From a halophilic archaeon J07HX64 (GTDB taxonomy: Archaea > Halobacteriota > Halobacteria > Halobacteriales > Haloarculaceae): a stretch of 23,449 nucleotides of DNA. The stretch lies in contig KE356579.1 of assembly GCA_000416085.1 (NCBI GenBank), positions 21,769 to 45,217 on the forward strand, in the 5' to 3' direction. Position 1 is the stretch's first letter. Each line of letters starts with the position of its first letter. The translations under genes and the position numbers were made by a program. Shown here in pieces: positions 21,542 through 23,449 of this stretch. The notes beneath the pieces are model-generated. The model saw only the letters and a program-made list of their open reading frames with translations, was not told the DNA's origin and made no database searches.

Positions 21542-23449
21542 TTACTCGCGGTCGTCACGCGCCTCCATGCGCGCCACGAGGTCGTACGCGTTCTCGCCGC
21601 TCCGGATCCCCTCGAGAAGGGCAAAGGCATCGTCGGGCGAGAGAAAGTGTGTCGTCACCGCCCGTCCCAGCGGCGTGGGCTCCAATCCGTTGACGAACTC
21701 GTACTCCAGTAGTTTGCCCAGCGCGTACTTCGTGGGCAGTTCACCGACCATCATCTCGTTGAGCCCCTTTGCGTGGGCACCGCCGACAGTGACGTTCGCG
21801 AGCGTCTCCGCGACGGCCGCACCCTCCTCGTAGCGGGTCTGGACCGGTTCCATCTCGCCTTTCAGGAGTTTGAACGCCACCTCGTCCTCGGTTCGTTCCT
21901 GGCTGCCGTGGTAGTTGCCGTCGGGTTCGACCAGCAGGTACACCGTTCCAGTGTCGTGATAGTCGGGGCGACCGGCCCGGCCGAGCATCTGTGAGAACTC
22001 CTGGACACTGAGCCACTCGATACCCATCGCCAGCGAGTCGAACACCACCTGCGAGGCGGGGAAGTCGACCCCTGCCGCGAGCGCCGCCGTCGTGACAACC
22101 GCCGCGAGGTCCTGGTCGGCGAACTGCTCCTCGACGCGCTTGCGGCGGCCGTTGTCCAGTCCCGCGTGGTAGGGTGCCGAGGAGTACTCCAGCCGCCGGG
22201 AGATCTCGTGACACCGGCGCCGTGAGTTGGTGAACACGATCGTCTGGCCGCGATAGCCTTTGCTGGATCTGCTGTCGAAGGCCCGCCTGACGAGCCTGTT
22301 CTCGATGTCAACCTTGTCGTACTCGTCGGCGAAGGTGAGATGCCGTTCGATCGGGATCGGTCGCTCCTCGAACTCGATGAGCGTGGCCTCTAGCGCCTGC
22401 GCCAGCGGTTTCGGGTTGCCCACCGTCGCCGACAGGTAGAGCCACTGTGTGCCGCCCGTGTCCTCGGCCTCCTGATTACAGACGTACTTCAGCCGGGAGA
22501 TCAGCCCGTCGAGACGGTGTCCTCGGCCCTGCTCGCCGATCGTGTGGACCTCGTCGATGACGACCGTCCCGACAGAGCCGAGATTCTTTTGCGTACGAAG
22601 CGCGTGGTCGATACCCTCGTAGGTGCCGACGATGACGTCCGCCGAGGGGTCGAACCGCCCACCGGAGTCGGTTATCCGACTCGCGCCAACCCGGAGGGTG
22701 ATATCGACGAGGTGGCCGTAGTCATCCTGGAAGTCGCGGTACTTCTGATTGGCGAGCGCGACGAGCGGCACCAGAAACAGAAAGGTTCCCTGTCCGGAGA
22801 GCGCGCGGTGGATGCCGGCCATCTCACCGATGAGCGTCTTGCCGGTCGCGGTGGCGCTCACCACGAGTTGATCGCGCCCGTCGAGCAGACCGTTTTCCAC
22901 GGCGAGACTCTGGACCGGTAACAGCGTCTCGAAGCGCCCCTCAAGGACCCCCTGCAGCCCGGGATGGAGCGACAGCGAGTCCACCGGCACCGGGTCGACA
23001 TCCTCGACAGTGGGGCTTATCTCGTCGAACTTCGTCAGCTCGGGGTCGAGACGACCCTTTAGGAGGTTGGTGATGCGTTCGAGGTCCTGCACATCGAGCA
23101 GCAGGTCCTCGAGCCGGTCGCGGGCGGCCCCGGAGATATCGCCCCGGTAGGCCAGTTGGCGGTCGAGCTCCTCGCTTGCACAGTCCGGACAGATGTCGCC
23201 CGGTTCGGCCTCGATCGCCGTCTCACCGGTAACCGGTGTGTATCGGCCCGCGGAGGCACAGAATCCGCAGGTCCGGACGACCTTCGCGTCGAGCTGGTAG
23301 CCGTCGAGCATCGCTCGCAGCTCGCGACGACCGGACCGCGAGGTCTGCTCGGTGACCCGGATACGGCTGGCCCGGCGCGCGATATCGATGAACTCGTCGG
23401 GGCTGCGCAGGTCCTCCTCGGTCCCGTCGGCCACACGCAGGCGGGCGGG
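21542..23449 (-). CDS. Ski2-like DEAD/DEAH-box helicase (5' end outside window)
   Basis: At least 635 residues are visible; the frame stays open to the window edge (P-A-R-L-R before a GTG at 23434), so the true start is probably upstream. Near the visible N terminus a four-Cys zinc site (CGFC ... CPDC) is seen. The helicase core has motif I SATATGKTLIGE, motif II DEVH, motif III LSATVGN, a V-F-T-N-S-R-R-R-C region (motif IV), and motif VI QEFSQMLGRAGRPDYHDTG, followed by a C-terminal helical part (about 500-635). Motif VI with QMLGRAGRP places it in superfamily 2, Ski2/Hel308-like. It would unwind DNA or RNA with ATP; in haloarchaea it is a common, single-copy gene without assigned role. The oxidoreductase pseudogene follows 45 bases after its stop. 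Confidence 0.9.
   Translation of the reverse strand, partial: PARLRVADGTEEDLRSPDEFIDIARRASRIRVTEQTSRSGRRELRAMLDGYQLDAKVVRTCGFCASAGRYTPVTGETAIEAEPGDICPDCASEELDRQLAYRGDISGAARDRLEDLLLDVQDLERITNLLKGRLDPELTKFDEISPTVEDVDPVPVDSLSLHPGLQGVLEGRFETLLPVQSLAVENGLLDGRDQLVVSATATGKTLIGEMAGIHRALSGQGTFLFLVPLVALANQKYRDFQDDYGHLVDITLRVGASRITDSGGRFDPSADVIVGTYEGIDHALRTQKNLGSVGTVVIDEVHTIGEQGRGHRLDGLISRLKYVCNQEAEDTGGTQWLYLSATVGNPKPLAQALEATLIEFEERPIPIERHLTFADEYDKVDIENRLVRRAFDSRSSKGYRGQTIVFTNSRRRCHEISRRLEYSSAPYHAGLDNGRRKRVEEQFADQDLAAVVTTAALAAGVDFPASQVVFDSLAMGIEWLSVQEFSQMLGRAGRPDYHDTGTVYLLVEPDGNYHGSQERTEDEVAFKLLKGEMEPVQTRYEEGAAVAETLANVTVGGAHAKGLNEMMVGELPTKYALGKLLEYEFVNGLEPTPLGRAVTTHFLSPDDAFALLEGIRSGENAYDLVARMEARDDRE

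Overview
The window looks like the chromosome of a halophilic archaeon (class Halobacteria). The DNA is GC-rich, the proteins are very acidic, and most genes have a TATA-like box about 25-30 bases before the start codon, as expected for leaderless transcripts. Several families are typically haloarchaeal: an aEF-1beta gene next to a tiny four-CxxC zinc-finger protein of the HVO_2753 kind, a double-zinc-ribbon ArsR-like regulator, a HerA-type ATPase with an acidic N terminus, and an IS1341-type (TnpB-only) IS200/IS605 element. No tRNA, rRNA or CRISPR array was seen. The bulk is ordinary chromosomal DNA with patches of decay around insertion-sequence ends.

Layout. 1-1401: the 3' end of an unknown gene, then an S49 (SppA-type) membrane serine protease followed by a small degenerate repeat tract. 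1600-3582 (minus): a helix-hairpin-helix/MutS-family ATPase, divergent from a glmU-glmS pair (3779-6798, one-base overlap) that should make amino-sugar precursors of UDP-GlcNAc for surface glycans. 6976-8138: a GNAT acetyltransferase and a DedA-type membrane protein. 8139-8790: a gene-poor scar with a coding relic and two hairpins resembling IS200/IS605 ends. 8791-13872 (all minus): a small unknown protein, a PiT-type phosphate transporter, a zinc-ribbon membrane protein with a 30/60-base tandem repeat, and a HerA-type ATPase.

13873-14682 is about 810 bases without a secure gene, but holds a candidate 35-residue microprotein with a TATA box between two copies of CGTGTACAG. 14683-15631 is a BNR/beta-propeller-like gene broken by a single-base frameshift. 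15661-17250 (minus): the ArsR-like regulator, then aEF-1beta and its upstream zinc-finger microprotein, which form a tight operon. 17333-18693 (minus): MenB of menaquinone synthesis and a small unknown protein. 18781-19566: a metallo-beta-lactamase-fold hydrolase.

19731-21497 is the most informative composite. A FAD/NAD-binding oxidoreductase pseudogene on the minus strand is split by a complete tnpB element (about 19809-21193): the last coding fragment of the host gene lies beyond the tnpB right end, the remainder beyond its left end, and the host gene also has an internal deletion and stop codons. The TnpB itself keeps its RuvC residues and zinc-finger cysteines. 21542-23449 (minus) is a large Ski2-like DEAD/DEAH helicase whose 5' end runs off the window.

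Main points for follow-up: the tnpB insertion and its possible guide RNA, the two older IS-end relics in the same orientation, the frameshifted propeller gene, the repeat-length-variable protein, the candidate microprotein, and a shared C-terminal DRANW motif in two otherwise unrelated small proteins.
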